A stretch of 64,000 bases of DNA from Saprospirales bacterium (GTDB lineage: Bacteria > Bacteroidota > Bacteroidia > Chitinophagales > Saprospiraceae): NCBI GenBank assembly GCA_016711045.1, contig JADJTT010000006.1, positions 434,001 to 498,000 of the forward strand. Direction: 5' to 3'. The notes under the pieces were generated by a model. It saw nothing but the letters and a program-made list of their open reading frames with translations, had not been told where the DNA came from and made no database searches. The first letter of the stretch is position 1; each line of letters opens with the position of its first letter. Position numbers and translations under genes: made by a program. Shown in pieces: positions 1 to 9,161 of this stretch.

Positions 1-1
1 T

Positions 2-346
2 TGGAACGGCGTACAGATCGATGGCCGAAATGATGACGTTATCTCTTTGGGTGATCTGCCCGCCAAGTGGACCGCTTTTGGCTGGGATGTACTCCACATG
101 CATGGCAATGATATGCAGGACGTGTTGCGGGGATTGGCAGCCGCTAAAGCGCGCACGGGAAAAGGAAAACCGGTCGTCGTGCTGATGAAAACAGAAATGG
201 GATATCCCATTGACTTTATGATGGGCACCCATAAATGGCACGGCGTAGCGCCCAACGCCGAACAGTTGGAAAACGCCCTTTCCCAATTGGAAGAAACACT
301 GGGGGACTATCCCTATGTCGAAAAATATCAACCCGAAGGGGCTTAA
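2..346 (+). CDS. Transketolase N-terminal subunit (3' part only)
   Basis: The frame is open from the first bases and stops with TAA at 344-346, so only the last ~114 codons lie in the window. The translation carries NGVQIDGRNDDV, then a helix ending KWTAFGWDV, and THKWHG near the end, as in the thiamine-diphosphate-binding A subunit of split transketolases. The next gene, 58 bases downstream on the same strand, is the matching C-terminal subunit. Together they should form the cytosolic transketolase of the non-oxidative pentose phosphate pathway. The true start lies upstream of the window. Confidence 0.9.
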   Translation, partial: WNGVQIDGRNDDVISLGDLPAKWTAFGWDVLHMHGNDMQDVLRGLAAAKARTGKGKPVVVLMKTEMGYPIDFMMGTHKWHGVAPNAEQLENALSQLEETLGDYPYVEKYQPEGA

Positions 347-404
347 ACTAATAAAACAGTGTGCCTATCCCACATTGGTTTTCTAATATCTCAAACCAAA
401 TAAC

Positions 405-1358
405 ATGTTGGATCAGCTCGTAGTAAATGGCAAAAAAGCAACTCGTGACGGTTTTGGCGATGGGTTACTGGAAGTAGGCCGGCAATATCCCCAGGCAGTC
501 GCACTTTGCGCCGATCTGGTAGGCTCCCTGAAAATGGACGCCTTTATCAAGGAATTTCCAGACCGGTTTTTCCAGGCAGGAATCTCAGAAGCCAACATGA
601 TGAGTATGGCGGCCGGGTTGGCTATAGGCGGGAAGATCCCCTATACCGGTACATTTGCCAATTTCTCTACGGGAAGGGTCTACGACCAGATCCGCCAGTG
701 TATTGCCTACTCGGAAAAAAACGTAAAGGTGTGTGCTTCCCATGCCGGTGTGACGTTGGGAGAAGATGGCGCTACCCACCAGATCCTGGAAGACATCGGC
801 ATGATGAAGATGCTGCCGGGTTTCACGGTGATTAATCCCTGCGATTATGCGCAGACCAAGGCCGCTACTATTGCCATTGCCGAGCATCAGGGACCTGTAT
901 ACCTGCGGTTTGGTCGCCCGAGCTGGCCGGTTTTTACCGAAAACATGCCTTTTGAGATCGGGAAGGCCCTCCTGCTTCAGAAAGGTACCGATGTGAGCAT
1001 TTTCGCTACGGGACATTTGGTCTGGAAGGCCGTGGAGGCAGCCAGGGAGTTGGCTGCACATGGAATAAGTGTAGAGCTGGTCAATATCCATACGATAAAA
1101 CCGCTCGACGAGGAAGCTATTCTCGACTCCGTACAGAAAACCCGCTGCGTGGTCACTGCCGAAGAGCATCAAATAGCCGGTGGCCTGGGCGAGAGCATCG
1201 CCCAGTTGCTGGCACGTCGCATGCCGCTTCCCATGGAATTTGTCGGCGTCCACGACCAATTTGGAGAAAGTGGCACCCCTGAAGCACTACTCGAAAAATA
1301 CGGCATGGGCGCCAGCCACATCGTCGAAGCCGTACACCGCGTATTGGCCCGTAAATAA
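405..1358 (+). CDS. Transketolase C-terminal subunit
   Basis: This 317-residue protein has the usual length for the stand-alone C-terminal half of transketolase (pyrimidine-binding plus C-terminal domains). The segment FQAGISEANM near residue 57 contains the glutamate that activates the thiamine diphosphate imidopyrimidine in this family. It is followed by AAGLAIGGKIPYTGTF and a SHAGVTLGEDGATHQ loop. The C-terminal third ends with the regulatory-type domain (EEHQIAGGLGES). It pairs with the truncated N-terminal subunit upstream to transfer two-carbon ketol units between sugar phosphates. The ATG at 405 directly precedes conserved sequence, and the PLP enzyme gene begins only 17 bases after the stop. 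Confidence 0.93.
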   Translation: MLDQLVVNGKKATRDGFGDGLLEVGRQYPQAVALCADLVGSLKMDAFIKEFPDRFFQAGISEANMMSMAAGLAIGGKIPYTGTFANFSTGRVYDQIRQCIAYSEKNVKVCASHAGVTLGEDGATHQILEDIGMMKMLPGFTVINPCDYAQTKAATIAIAEHQGPVYLRFGRPSWPVFTENMPFEIGKALLLQKGTDVSIFATGHLVWKAVEAARELAAHGISVELVNIHTIKPLDEEAILDSVQKTRCVVTAEEHQIAGGLGESIAQLLARRMPLPMEFVGVHDQFGESGTPEALLEKYGMGASHIVEAVHRVLARK

Positions 1359-1375
1359 AAATAAATCCCATTTCC

Positions 1376-2521
1376 ATGAAATTCGGCACGAAAGTCATCC
1401 ATGGGGGACTCGAACCCGACCCCCTTACCGGCGCTGTAATGACGCCTATTTATCAGACTTCTACTTATGCCCAGGAGGCTCCCGGCAAACACAAAGGCTT
1501 TGAGTACGCGCGTACCCAAAACCCGACCCGCAGCGCCCTGGAACGAAACCTGGCTCACCTGGAAAACGGAACCCACGGGGTCTGCTTCGCCAGCGGCCTG
1601 GCCGCAATGGATGCGGTCCTTCGCCTGCTGAATCCGGGCGATGAGATTGTGGCCACCAACGACCTGTACGGTGGCTCCTACCGCTTAATGCGCCGGATTT
1701 ACGAACGCTTTGGCGTCGCATCGCACTTTGTCGACATGAGCAATCCGGATGAAGTGGCAGCCGCGATCAACGAAAAAACAAAGCTGTTGTGGGTGGAAAC
1801 GCCTACTAACCCGATGCTGAAAGTGGTGGATATCCGCAAAATGGTGAGCCTGGCCAAAGCCAAAGGCGTCCTGGTGGCTGTCGACAATACCTTCGCTTCC
1901 CCTTACCTGCAGAACCCACTCGACATGGGTGCGGATATCGTGCTTCATTCTGCCACCAAATACCTGGGCGGCCACTCGGATGTAGTGATGGGCGCGCTGA
2001 TTGTGAAGGATGAAACACTTGCCGAGTCATTGTATTTCCTGCAAAATGCGGTTGGGGCCGTGCCTTCTCCAAACGATTGTTTTCTGGTACTGCGCGGCAT
2101 CAAAACGCTGCACCTTCGCGTAGAGCGGGCTTGTGCCAATGCGAAGCGTATCGCCGAGTTTGTCCGGCAACATCCCACTGTCCGCAATGTGTATTTCCCC
2201 GGGTTTGAAGACCACCCACAACATGCCATTGCTAAAGCGCAAATGCGGGATTTCGGTGCGATGGTCTCCTTCGACCTGCACCGCGATACCTTTGAAGATG
2301 CCGTGAAAGTGCTGAGTAACACCCACTATTTTACCCTCGCCGAATCCCTCGGTGGCGTTGAATCGCTGATCGGTCACCCGGCATCCATGACGCATGCGTC
2401 TATTCCGAGGGAAGACCGCCTCAAGGTGGGATTGACCGATTCTTTGATTCGCCTCAGTGTAGGTGTAGAAGATGTAGACGACCTGATCGAAGACCTGGAC
2501 AAGGCCTTGTCGGCTCTCTAG
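1376..2521 (+). CDS. Cystathionine gamma-synthase/lyase-type PLP enzyme
   Basis: This 381-residue cytosolic enzyme belongs to the Cys/Met metabolism PLP family (trans-sulfuration enzymes). It shows the N-terminal motif TKVIHGG, the PLP phosphate-binding region FASGLAAMDA, Asp170 in VAVDNTFASPYLQ, and the Schiff-base lysine Lys195 in HSATKYLGGHSD. The C-terminal part has the typical SLGGVESLIGHPASMTH. It probably catalyses gamma-replacement or gamma-elimination on homoserine esters or cystathionine. Synthase (metB), gamma-lyase (mccB) and related activities cannot be separated from sequence alone. It lies 17 bases after the transketolase subunit, so co-transcription is likely. Its last four bases overlap the stop of the convergent acylphosphatase gene. 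Confidence 0.9.
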   Translation: MKFGTKVIHGGLEPDPLTGAVMTPIYQTSTYAQEAPGKHKGFEYARTQNPTRSALERNLAHLENGTHGVCFASGLAAMDAVLRLLNPGDEIVATNDLYGGSYRLMRRIYERFGVASHFVDMSNPDEVAAAINEKTKLLWVETPTNPMLKVVDIRKMVSLAKAKGVLVAVDNTFASPYLQNPLDMGADIVLHSATKYLGGHSDVVMGALIVKDETLAESLYFLQNAVGAVPSPNDCFLVLRGIKTLHLRVERACANAKRIAEFVRQHPTVRNVYFPGFEDHPQHAIAKAQMRDFGAMVSFDLHRDTFEDAVKVLSNTHYFTLAESLGGVESLIGHPASMTHASIPREDRLKVGLTDSLIRLSVGVEDVDDLIEDLDKALSAL

Positions 2522-2787
2522 CGGCGTATCTCAAAATGGGGGAGGGCGATCGGTTCTCCCTCCTCCATTTCCATACTTTCGACCTGTGCCAACGGCGGGC
2601 CGTTCCTGCACCATTCCACCATTTCGTCCACCTGTGCAACGGGTCCTTCGATCTCTGCATACACGCTTCCATCCGGCCGGTTTTCCACGAAACCGCAGAG
2701 CCCTAACTCCCGGGCTTTCCGGCGGGTGTGCGCCCGGTAGGCCACGCCTTGCACACGGCCTTTGATATGTAATTTCACGTGTTTCAT
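2518..2787 (-). CDS. acyP: Acylphosphatase
   Basis: This 89-residue protein matches the full length of acylphosphatases. The phosphate-binding loop is seen in KGRVQGVAYRAHTRR, with the catalytic arginine in VAYR. The catalytic asparagine is in GFVENRPDGSVYAEIEG. Such enzymes hydrolyse carboxyl-phosphate bonds of acyl phosphates in the cytosol. The gene converges on the PLP enzyme gene with a 4-base overlap and is followed upstream by the ATP-grasp gene on the same strand (30 bases away), so the two may share a transcript. The body ends RR after HFEI, slightly shorter than the usual aromatic C-terminus. Confidence 0.9.
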   Translation of the reverse strand: MKHVKLHIKGRVQGVAYRAHTRRKARELGLCGFVENRPDGSVYAEIEGPVAQVDEMVEWCRNGPPLAQVESMEMEEGEPIALPHFEIRR

Positions 2788-2817
2788 GCTATGTAGCCGC
2801 CACGTATAGCGGCTCTA

Positions 2818-4032
2818 CTAGTCGCCCGGATGGTTGGGCACGGGCGCGCTGGTGTGGTAATCGCGATAAACCGTTTCCGCATATTGATCCAATAACTCCA
2901 AGACCCGGTCTTTGCGGGTCGACTGCACGATGAAGCCTACGTGGTTTTTCTTATGCAGGTGCCAAACGACTTCCGGAGCCTGGAACGGGGACATGTCGGG
3001 TTGCTCCTGCCGGGACAAGGTGATCAGTATCCCCGCGTAGTCCTTTCGGGTGTCGGGGAGTGTGTAGGTTTTGCCCTTAACCAGGGCATTTTCCAGCTTG
3101 GCCCATTCGGTCCAAAGGTCTATTCCGGAAGATTTTTCAACCATATCAGACAAGTGGGCGCCGCCCACGCGGGACGAAGTTTCCAGGAAATAGAACGCAC
3201 CTGTTTCCCGGGAGCGAATAAACTCGGTATGGGAAGCGCTTGACCGCATGCCAAATGCCGACATCACTTTACCGGTTAGTTCTTTCAGGGCAAGGTCTTC
3301 AGGGCTGTCGAAATCGACGGTCATGGATCGGAAAATACCGCCGCCGTGGGCTACATCGAAGGGTGGCGTGAGGTATTTGGAGGTGCGGCAAAAAAGTGCC
3401 TTCCCATTCAGGTATAAGGAATCGGCGTGGTATACGTCACCTGGTTTGAACGATTCGATCAGGAACCGGTGCCGCTCCTGCCCGAGAGATTCGAGGACGG
3501 GCCAAAGGGCCTCGGCCGATTCAATTTTTTTAATACCCGTTGCAGAGGCCTCTGATCGGGGCTTTACCAGCCAGGGGCCGGGCACGTGTTGGGTAAAATG
3601 CCGGATATCATCGTCGTTGAACAAAGACGAGAACGCAGGCACGGGGATGCCGGCATCCTGTGCCTGGATTCGCATGGCCAGTTTGTCGCGAAAATAACGC
3701 GCGGTGGTCGAGCCCATACCGGGAATGCGGAACTCTTCGCGGAGATAGGCTGCCTTTTCCACGTCAAAATCATCCAGGGCTACGATTCGGTCTATCTTGC
3801 GGGTTTGCATCAGATGGGCCAGGCCCAGGCTCAGGTTGTGCAGGTTTTCGGGGGAGTTTGCATCGGTGTCGAGGAAAAAGATTTCATCGAGCGCCTCCCG
3901 GGGCCAGTCTGCGTGTTCCAACGATTTTTTGGTAACCAGGTACACCTTATTCCCTTCCGCCTTTAAGGCTTTCAGGAAATTATGTCCTTTCAGAAAACAG
4001 GTGATGCATAAAAAAGAGAGTTGGTTTTCCAT
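2818..4032 (-). CDS. ATP-grasp domain protein
   Basis: This 404-residue protein has the order seen in ATP-grasp ligases. There is a Rossmann-like pre-ATP domain (LCITCFLKGHNFLKALKAEG), a domain containing GMGSTTARYFRDK, and an ATP-binding core with PWLVKPRSEASATGI (nucleotide lysine and glycine loop). The metal-binding end contains FYFLETSSRVGGAH, equivalent to the E-x-N/S-R metal motif. The family joins a carboxylate to an amine or thiol through an acyl phosphate. The substrate cannot be named, and no peptide or biosynthetic partner is adjacent. It sits 13 bases upstream of the M17 aminopeptidase stop on the same strand, so operonic linkage with pepA-like and acylphosphatase genes is plausible. 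Confidence 0.8.
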   Translation of the reverse strand: MENQLSFLCITCFLKGHNFLKALKAEGNKVYLVTKKSLEHADWPREALDEIFFLDTDANSPENLHNLSLGLAHLMQTRKIDRIVALDDFDVEKAAYLREEFRIPGMGSTTARYFRDKLAMRIQAQDAGIPVPAFSSLFNDDDIRHFTQHVPGPWLVKPRSEASATGIKKIESAEALWPVLESLGQERHRFLIESFKPGDVYHADSLYLNGKALFCRTSKYLTPPFDVAHGGGIFRSMTVDFDSPEDLALKELTGKVMSAFGMRSSASHTEFIRSRETGAFYFLETSSRVGGAHLSDMVEKSSGIDLWTEWAKLENALVKGKTYTLPDTRKDYAGILITLSRQEQPDMSPFQAPEVVWHLHKKNHVGFIVQSTRKDRVLELLDQYAETVYRDYHTSAPVPNHPGD

Positions 4033-4045
4033 GTTCGCGCGTTAC

Positions 4046-5569
4046 TTAAGCCTGTGATTTATGTTGGATAAGTGCTTCGAAATAGTCGAGCAGGAGGCGC
4101 ACTCCGTAGGCGGTGGCTGTTTTTTGAGTGCCAAATTCAGAGTCTGTTATCGCCACCCCGGCTATGTCGAGGTGGGCCCAGGAAGGATGATTGTCGATAA
4201 AAACTTCCAGGAACTTTGCCGCATAAATGGCCCCGGCAGTGGGCTTGCTGCTGAAATTCTTCACATCCGCGATATCTGATTTGATCCCGTCTTTGAACTC
4301 GTCCCAAATCGGAAGCCGCCAAAGGCGTTCGCCGCAGGTATCACCGGCATCCAAAAGGTCTTTGGCCAGTTGGTCATTATTGGTAAAAAGCCCACCGGCC
4401 GCATAGCCCAGGGTGCGGATGGTACTTCCCGTCAGGGTAGCCAGGTCGATCAGCACATCGGACTGGTAATTGCGCACGGCATAGCTGAGCCCGTCGGCCA
4501 GGATAAGCCGTCCTTCGGCATCGGTATCAATGATCTCGATTGTCTTGCCGCTGTAAGAGGAAATGACCTCGTTGGGTTTGAGGGCCAGCGCATCCACGCT
4601 ATTGTCGGTGGAAGGGATGAGCCCGATAACCCGTATGGGGAGTTGCAGTTTGGCAGCGATATCCACGGCTCCCAGTACCGCGGCGGCTCCGCCCATGTCG
4701 CTTTTCATATAATGCATGTTGGAGGAGGGCTTGATAGACAGGCCTCCGACGTCAAAAGTGACGCCTTTTCCCACGAGGCAAACGGTGGCTACCGGCTCCC
4801 GGTCCGGGGGTTGGTAATCCATGGTGATAAATACTGCGGGATCGATGCTGGCGCGGTTTACGGCCAGGAGCGCATGAAAGCCTTCCTTTTCCAGGGTAGG
4901 CTTATCGAGTACCTTGACCTGGAACCCCCGGATTTTGCCGGCTTCCTCGGCCCATGTCGCCAGGGCTTGAGGGGTGATATAATAGCTGGGCTTGTTGACG
5001 AGGTCGAATATCTCCAGTTGTGTAGCGGCCACTTGCTGGACGCGGTGCGCTACTACCTGGGCTTTTGCTACCAGATTTTCGGAAAGGAAGACCTGGATTT
5101 GGGCATTTTCTTGCTGGAAAGGCGCCAATTTGTTGTCATCCGTTTTGTACATACCCAATTGGTAGCGCGCCAGCAGCATCCCGTTGAGGGTGGCTTCCAG
5201 GTGGCGAAGGGACGGGCCGTCTTCTGCCAGATGTTTTAGGTAGAGGCCTATACAGGAAGGTAACTTGGAGCGGTTCCGATGGGTGAAACTCCGCAAAGCA
5301 TGGAGCACCTGGCTAAACCCGGGGCTTTCACCCAATCCGACCAGGTAGATCTTCCTGTTTTTACCATCCCAGGGGAGATAAAAGCAAGAGGTTTCTTTTA
5401 AATCGCCACAAAAATCCTGGGTTAATTGCTCAGGCGATACTCCTGTGGAAGTAAACCACTGCCTGACTTCCTGTGGAAACGGCTGGTTCTTCCAACATGG
5501 AATGAGGAGCGTATCGGCGCTATCGCTGGTAATTTGGGTCTTTATTTCTACAAGCATGGGCTGGTCCAT
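4046..5569 (-). CDS. M17 leucyl aminopeptidase family protein
   Basis: This 507-residue protein has the two-domain layout of M17 cytosol aminopeptidases, a variable N-terminal macrodomain and a conserved catalytic C-terminal half. The metal site is visible as GKGVTFDVGGLSIKPS followed by MKSDMGGAAAVLGA. The signature NTDAEGRLILADGLSYA appears here as DTDAEGRLILADGLSYA. It should release N-terminal amino acids from peptides in the cytosol, using two divalent metals. It is followed on the same strand by the ATP-grasp gene 13 bases away. A strong hairpin between this gene and the upstream esterase gene suggests its transcription starts separately. Confidence 0.93.
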   Translation of the reverse strand: MDQPMLVEIKTQITSDSADTLLIPCWKNQPFPQEVRQWFTSTGVSPEQLTQDFCGDLKETSCFYLPWDGKNRKIYLVGLGESPGFSQVLHALRSFTHRNRSKLPSCIGLYLKHLAEDGPSLRHLEATLNGMLLARYQLGMYKTDDNKLAPFQQENAQIQVFLSENLVAKAQVVAHRVQQVAATQLEIFDLVNKPSYYITPQALATWAEEAGKIRGFQVKVLDKPTLEKEGFHALLAVNRASIDPAVFITMDYQPPDREPVATVCLVGKGVTFDVGGLSIKPSSNMHYMKSDMGGAAAVLGAVDIAAKLQLPIRVIGLIPSTDNSVDALALKPNEVISSYSGKTIEIIDTDAEGRLILADGLSYAVRNYQSDVLIDLATLTGSTIRTLGYAAGGLFTNNDQLAKDLLDAGDTCGERLWRLPIWDEFKDGIKSDIADVKNFSSKPTAGAIYAAKFLEVFIDNHPSWAHLDIAGVAITDSEFGTQKTATAYGVRLLLDYFEALIQHKSQA

Positions 5570-5646
5570 TTCCGGTTCTCATATGCACAAAATCCAAAAG
5601 TACAGATATGCCCCTTCTTTTGGAAGGATTGGTTTTCAATTTTTTA

Positions 5647-5689
5647 TATAAACCAGTGGACCAGCCGGAAGCCGGTCCACTGGTTTATA
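5647..5689 (-). terminator. 16-bp hairpin between esterase and M17 peptidase genes
   Basis: A perfect 16-bp inverted repeat (arms 5647-5662 and 5674-5689, 11-base loop) starts and ends with TATA/AAA. It lies 34 bases after the stop of the minus-strand esterase gene. A/T-rich flanks on both sides make a factor-independent terminator likely, although the T-tract is interrupted (TTTATATAAAAA on the minus strand). Confidence 0.55.
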
Positions 5690-5722
5690 AATTTTATGAT
5701 TGCAAAGGCATCATTTTCCTTA

Positions 5723-6844
5723 TTAAAAGAATAGCCATTCCAGGGCTTTGGGGAATTCCCGGCCCCAGTGTTCTTCGCTATGGGTGCCTTCCGGGTCGAT
5801 GGAGGTCCGGAAGTCGATGTGCGACATATTCATCCCTTTTCGTTCCAGGGCATTCCGGTACCGGTTGATATTGGGGATCATAGAGCTGCCTTCTTTGCCG
5901 CCGGCATAGATATAGATCTTTGCGGGCAGGGGGTCGTCAAAGGGGAGCCCGAAGTCAGGAATATTGGGCGCTACCCAAAGGCTGGGGGAGAAGACCATCA
6001 GCCGACCGTATACTTCCGGGTACATCAGGCCTGCATAGATGCTAATCAGCCCGCCCATAGAGCTCCCGCCGATCCCGGTGTGGGTCCGGTCGGTGAGGGT
6101 GCGGAAATGCTGGTCGACGAAGGGTTTAAGGGTGTCAGCGAGAAAACGGGTATACTTCTTTCCATCGCCCACCCCAAGCCTGGTTTGGTAGGAGGGAGTG
6201 AATTCGGCAACCCGTTCTTCTGCAGCGTGGTCGATCGAAATAATGATAATATCGGCTATTCCTTTTTCGGCCATGACCGCCAGTTTTTTATCTACCGCCC
6301 AATTGCCGAATGGGGCGAAATCGTCGAAAAGGTTCTGGCCGTCTTGCAGATAGAGCACGGGGTAGCATTTGTCTGTCTCGTGATAATCGTGAGGGAGCAA
6401 GGCAGCGATACGCCGGGTTTTGATGAGCTGCGGGATCTCAAATTGCTCGGAGATGACCTGGATTTTGGGAAGGAATTCAGGGTTATAGGCTAACCCCTTG
6501 AATTTCCAGCGGGGCACATGGTCGATTACCCTGGATTCGGCTAGGTCGATCCGCCGGTTGGGGATGGTGCTGCCGTATTCATCGGATTCTTCGTCCTCCC
6601 AACTGCCTTTGACGTATTTATACTCGAGTGGAAATGCCGGGAGTTGTGCTTCCGGAAAACGGAACTGAAAATGGCCAGGCCCCAGCTGCCCGAGTTGAAA
6701 GCGCTCCAGGTCGATCTGCCAGTTGTTGAAATTACCTACGATGCATACAGGACGTTCGTCGGTCGCAGGCGTATACAGTTCCAGCCACAGATCCCCCTTG
6801 GTGTCTGTCTTTGGAGAAAACCTTTTTTCGTTACTTGATCCCAT
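5723..6844 (-). CDS. Alpha/beta-hydrolase esterase, enterochelin-esterase type
   Basis: From the ATG at 6844 the protein has 373 residues; a TTG six codons upstream is less likely. The N-terminal ~110 residues resemble an early-set/CBM48-type fold (LWLELYTPATDERPVCIVGNF). The rest is a putative esterase domain (PF00756 type). The nucleophile serine is in GIGGSSMGGLISIY, the typical GxSxG. A late histidine region, GTHSEEHWGREFP, supplies the catalytic His. There is no signal peptide, so it is probably cytosolic. Such enzymes cleave esters of trilactone siderophores or other compounds; the substrate is unknown and no siderophore genes are nearby. Confidence 0.82.
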   Translation of the reverse strand: MGSSNEKRFSPKTDTKGDLWLELYTPATDERPVCIVGNFNNWQIDLERFQLGQLGPGHFQFRFPEAQLPAFPLEYKYVKGSWEDEESDEYGSTIPNRRIDLAESRVIDHVPRWKFKGLAYNPEFLPKIQVISEQFEIPQLIKTRRIAALLPHDYHETDKCYPVLYLQDGQNLFDDFAPFGNWAVDKKLAVMAEKGIADIIIISIDHAAEERVAEFTPSYQTRLGVGDGKKYTRFLADTLKPFVDQHFRTLTDRTHTGIGGSSMGGLISIYAGLMYPEVYGRLMVFSPSLWVAPNIPDFGLPFDDPLPAKIYIYAGGKEGSSMIPNINRYRNALERKGMNMSHIDFRTSIDPEGTHSEEHWGREFPKALEWLFF

Positions 6845-6916
6845 GCCATGGCTTATTGACAACTCCTTACTAAAATTGTAAAAGCGGGTAAAAATACGGA
6901 AAAGTGAGTAGGGATT

Positions 6917-7819
6917 TCACTCCTTTTTGTCCCATGCCTTTCCAATGGGCACACCTCCTTTGATGCCAAAATCGAGCGTTCGAATGGGGAATGGGATCGT
7001 GATACTGTTTTCATCGAAAGCTTTTTTGAGCGCAACAATAGCCGTGTGGCGAATCTCTAAAAACGTCAGTTGCTGGGTATCCTTCAACCAAAAGCGGAGC
7101 AGGAAATTGATAGAACTATCCCCGAAGTCGGTAAAAAAGAACTCGACAGGTTTTTTGACATCATAGGCAACTTTGTCCTTGATTGCCGCAATCGATACAT
7201 TTTTGACTTTTTCCAGATCGTCGCCATACGAGATCCCGCAAACGATCTCCACCTGGCGTTGGCGGGAAACGGTATAATTGATAAAAGGGTTTTGCAGCAC
7301 GACCTTATTGGGTAAGACGACCTCCTGTCCCTGAAAGTTGTGGAGTACCGTCGAGCGCAGGTTGATATTGTCAATGATCCCCAAATAGCCATTAGTTTCC
7401 ACCAGGTCGCCTACCTTGAAATAGACCCGGGTGGACATGATGACCCCGGAAAGGAAGTTAATAATGGGTTCCTGCAGGGCTAAACCAATAACCAAGCCTG
7501 CCACTCCGGCAGTTGCAAGCAGTGATTGCAGGGCCCGTTCCAGGTTTAAAATGCTGAGTACCAGAAAAAGTACCAGCAGCATGAATCCTGCCGTCGTGAT
7601 ATTCGCCAGCAGGCGGTTGACGGTCAGGTTTTTGGAAAACCGGGACAAGGCCTTTGAGAAATATTTTTTCACTACCCGGGAAAAAAGATAGCCCAATACG
7701 GTCACCACAATGGCGAGTGCAATATTGGGCAGAGAACGCACAAAATCATCTATCCAGGTGAGGAGTTCCTCATTCAGGGATTTGAGCGATTCGAGAAAAT
7801 GCTCCCAAAGTTCTTTCAT
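6917..7819 (-). CDS. Small-conductance mechanosensitive channel (MscS family)
   Basis: The 300-residue protein has hydrophobic segments near residues 30-50, 72-95 and 100-125. The last leads into the pore-lining TM3 segment LVIGLALQEPIINFLSGVIM, followed by the beta domain (VGDLVETNGYLGIIDNINLR). This is the core MscS layout of the inner membrane, opening on hypo-osmotic stress. The C-terminal domain ends after the conserved TIPFPIRTLDFG. It stands alone between the esterase and a divergent secreted esterase gene. Confidence 0.93.
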   Translation of the reverse strand: MKELWEHFLESLKSLNEELLTWIDDFVRSLPNIALAIVVTVLGYLFSRVVKKYFSKALSRFSKNLTVNRLLANITTAGFMLLVLFLVLSILNLERALQSLLATAGVAGLVIGLALQEPIINFLSGVIMSTRVYFKVGDLVETNGYLGIIDNINLRSTVLHNFQGQEVVLPNKVVLQNPFINYTVSRQRQVEIVCGISYGDDLEKVKNVSIAAIKDKVAYDVKKPVEFFFTDFGDSSINFLLRFWLKDTQQLTFLEIRHTAIVALKKAFDENSITIPFPIRTLDFGIKGGVPIGKAWDKKE

Positions 7820-7951
7820 CAGGATCCGTTTTTTTCTTCAGCAATATAGGAAACCGGGCCGTTTTTTAGCCGGCAAATTGCGGGTTTATGCAAATTCATT
7901 GCACATGCGCTCTTTTCTTTGGATATTTAGCGACCAGGGAATCATTCAAAA

Positions 7952-8004
7952 TTAAAAGCAGGTAGCCCGTTGGACTATCGCTCCAGCTGACTACCTGCTT
8001 TTAA
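7952..8004 (+). promoter_or_regulatory. Large hairpin in the 5' leader of the secreted esterase gene
   Basis: A perfect 14-bp inverted repeat (7952-7965 with 7991-8004) encloses a 25-base loop that itself can pair TGGA with TCCA. It ends 17 bases before the ATG at 8022 and is not followed by a T-tract on either strand. That makes a leader structure (mRNA stability or translation control) more likely than a terminator. Function is inferred only from position and symmetry. Confidence 0.5.
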
Positions 8005-8021
8005 CAAAAAAGCCACCAACA

Positions 8022-9155
8022 ATGTCTAAATCTTTACTGTTCACTGGCCTGATTGGCCTGTTTTTTACATCCTTTCTTCCCGCTCAGAGTTTGACCGGTA
8101 GTTTCGAGCACGAAGGTTACCTGCGCGATTACCGGATATACATACCAGCGGCCTATGATGGGACCCAACCCTGGCCCCTGGTTTTCAACCTGCATGGGTA
8201 TACTTCCAATGCCATTGAGCAGGAGTTTTATTCCCAAATGGATATGGTGGCGGATACCGGGCATTTCCTGGTCTGCTACCCCAATGGGATACTCAATTCC
8301 TGGAACGTAGGCCTGCCAGGCGCCTCCACCGCCGATGATGTCAGTTTTATAAATGCGCTGATCGACACGCTGTCGGCTCATTATTTAGTTGACCCGGCGC
8401 GGGTGTTTACCTGTGGCATGTCGAATGGTGGATTTATGAGTTACATGCTCGCTTGTCAGCTCACTGATCGGTTTGCGGCGATAGCTTCTGTTACTGGCAG
8501 CATGGTGCCAACCCAGGCCGCGTTGTGTTCGCCAAGCCATCCCATACCTGTGTTGGAGATCCATGGTACTGCCGATCCGGTTGTGCCCTACGATGGACTT
8601 GTCAATACCCTGAGCATACCAGATCTGCTGCTTTTTTGGACGCAAAAGAACGGGTGTATTGGGGACCCATCGGTTGAACCTGTGCCCAATACTGTGTTAC
8701 TGGATGGATCAACTGCGGAGCTCATTAAATACAATGATTGCGAGGCAGGCACAGAGGTCTGGCATTACAAAGTGTACAATGGCGGCCACACCTGGCCGGG
8801 CGCTGTGGTTATAGTCGGCGTCACCAACCAGGATTTCAGTGCCAGTTCAGCTATCTGGGAGTTTTTCCTTCGCCATTCACCTGAAGGGCCCAGTGCGGGG
8901 ACAGAGGTGAATGCCAACGAGAAGGAGGTACTTGCTTTTCCCAACCCTTTCTCTGAGACCCTGACTGTCCGGCTACCGGAGGGGCAACCCACCGTGGTGT
9001 CCGTTTGGGACCAATGGGGGCGATTAAGGTGGAGCGGTGAAGCGGCGGAAGTAGTTTCGCTGGATACCCATAATTGGCAATCCGGGGTTTATTGTATGTC
9101 GGTGCGAAGCCAGGATGGGGTATTGAGGACCAAGATGTTATTGCGCCAAAAATAA
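8022..9155 (+). CDS. Secreted PHB-depolymerase/feruloyl-esterase-like hydrolase with T9SS domain
   Basis: The 377-residue protein begins with a Sec signal peptide (FTGLIGLFFTSFLPAQS). The catalytic region is of the LpqC/poly(3-hydroxybutyrate) depolymerase-like esterase family. It has the oxyanion segment VFNLHGY, nucleophile serine in CGMSNGGFMSY, an aspartate in IHGTADPVVPYDG and a histidine in NGGHTWPG. The last ~75 residues (AFPNPFSETLTVRLPEG to the end) form a type IX secretion sorting domain, so the enzyme is probably exported through T9SS and released or surface-bound. Likely substrates are ester-linked plant or polyester material. It has a structured leader just upstream and stands as a single-gene unit. 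Confidence 0.88.
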   Translation: MSKSLLFTGLIGLFFTSFLPAQSLTGSFEHEGYLRDYRIYIPAAYDGTQPWPLVFNLHGYTSNAIEQEFYSQMDMVADTGHFLVCYPNGILNSWNVGLPGASTADDVSFINALIDTLSAHYLVDPARVFTCGMSNGGFMSYMLACQLTDRFAAIASVTGSMVPTQAALCSPSHPIPVLEIHGTADPVVPYDGLVNTLSIPDLLLFWTQKNGCIGDPSVEPVPNTVLLDGSTAELIKYNDCEAGTEVWHYKVYNGGHTWPGAVVIVGVTNQDFSASSAIWEFFLRHSPEGPSAGTEVNANEKEVLAFPNPFSETLTVRLPEGQPTVVSVWDQWGRLRWSGEAAEVVSLDTHNWQSGVYCMSVRSQDGVLRTKMLLRQK

Positions 9156-9161
9156 TCCTGC

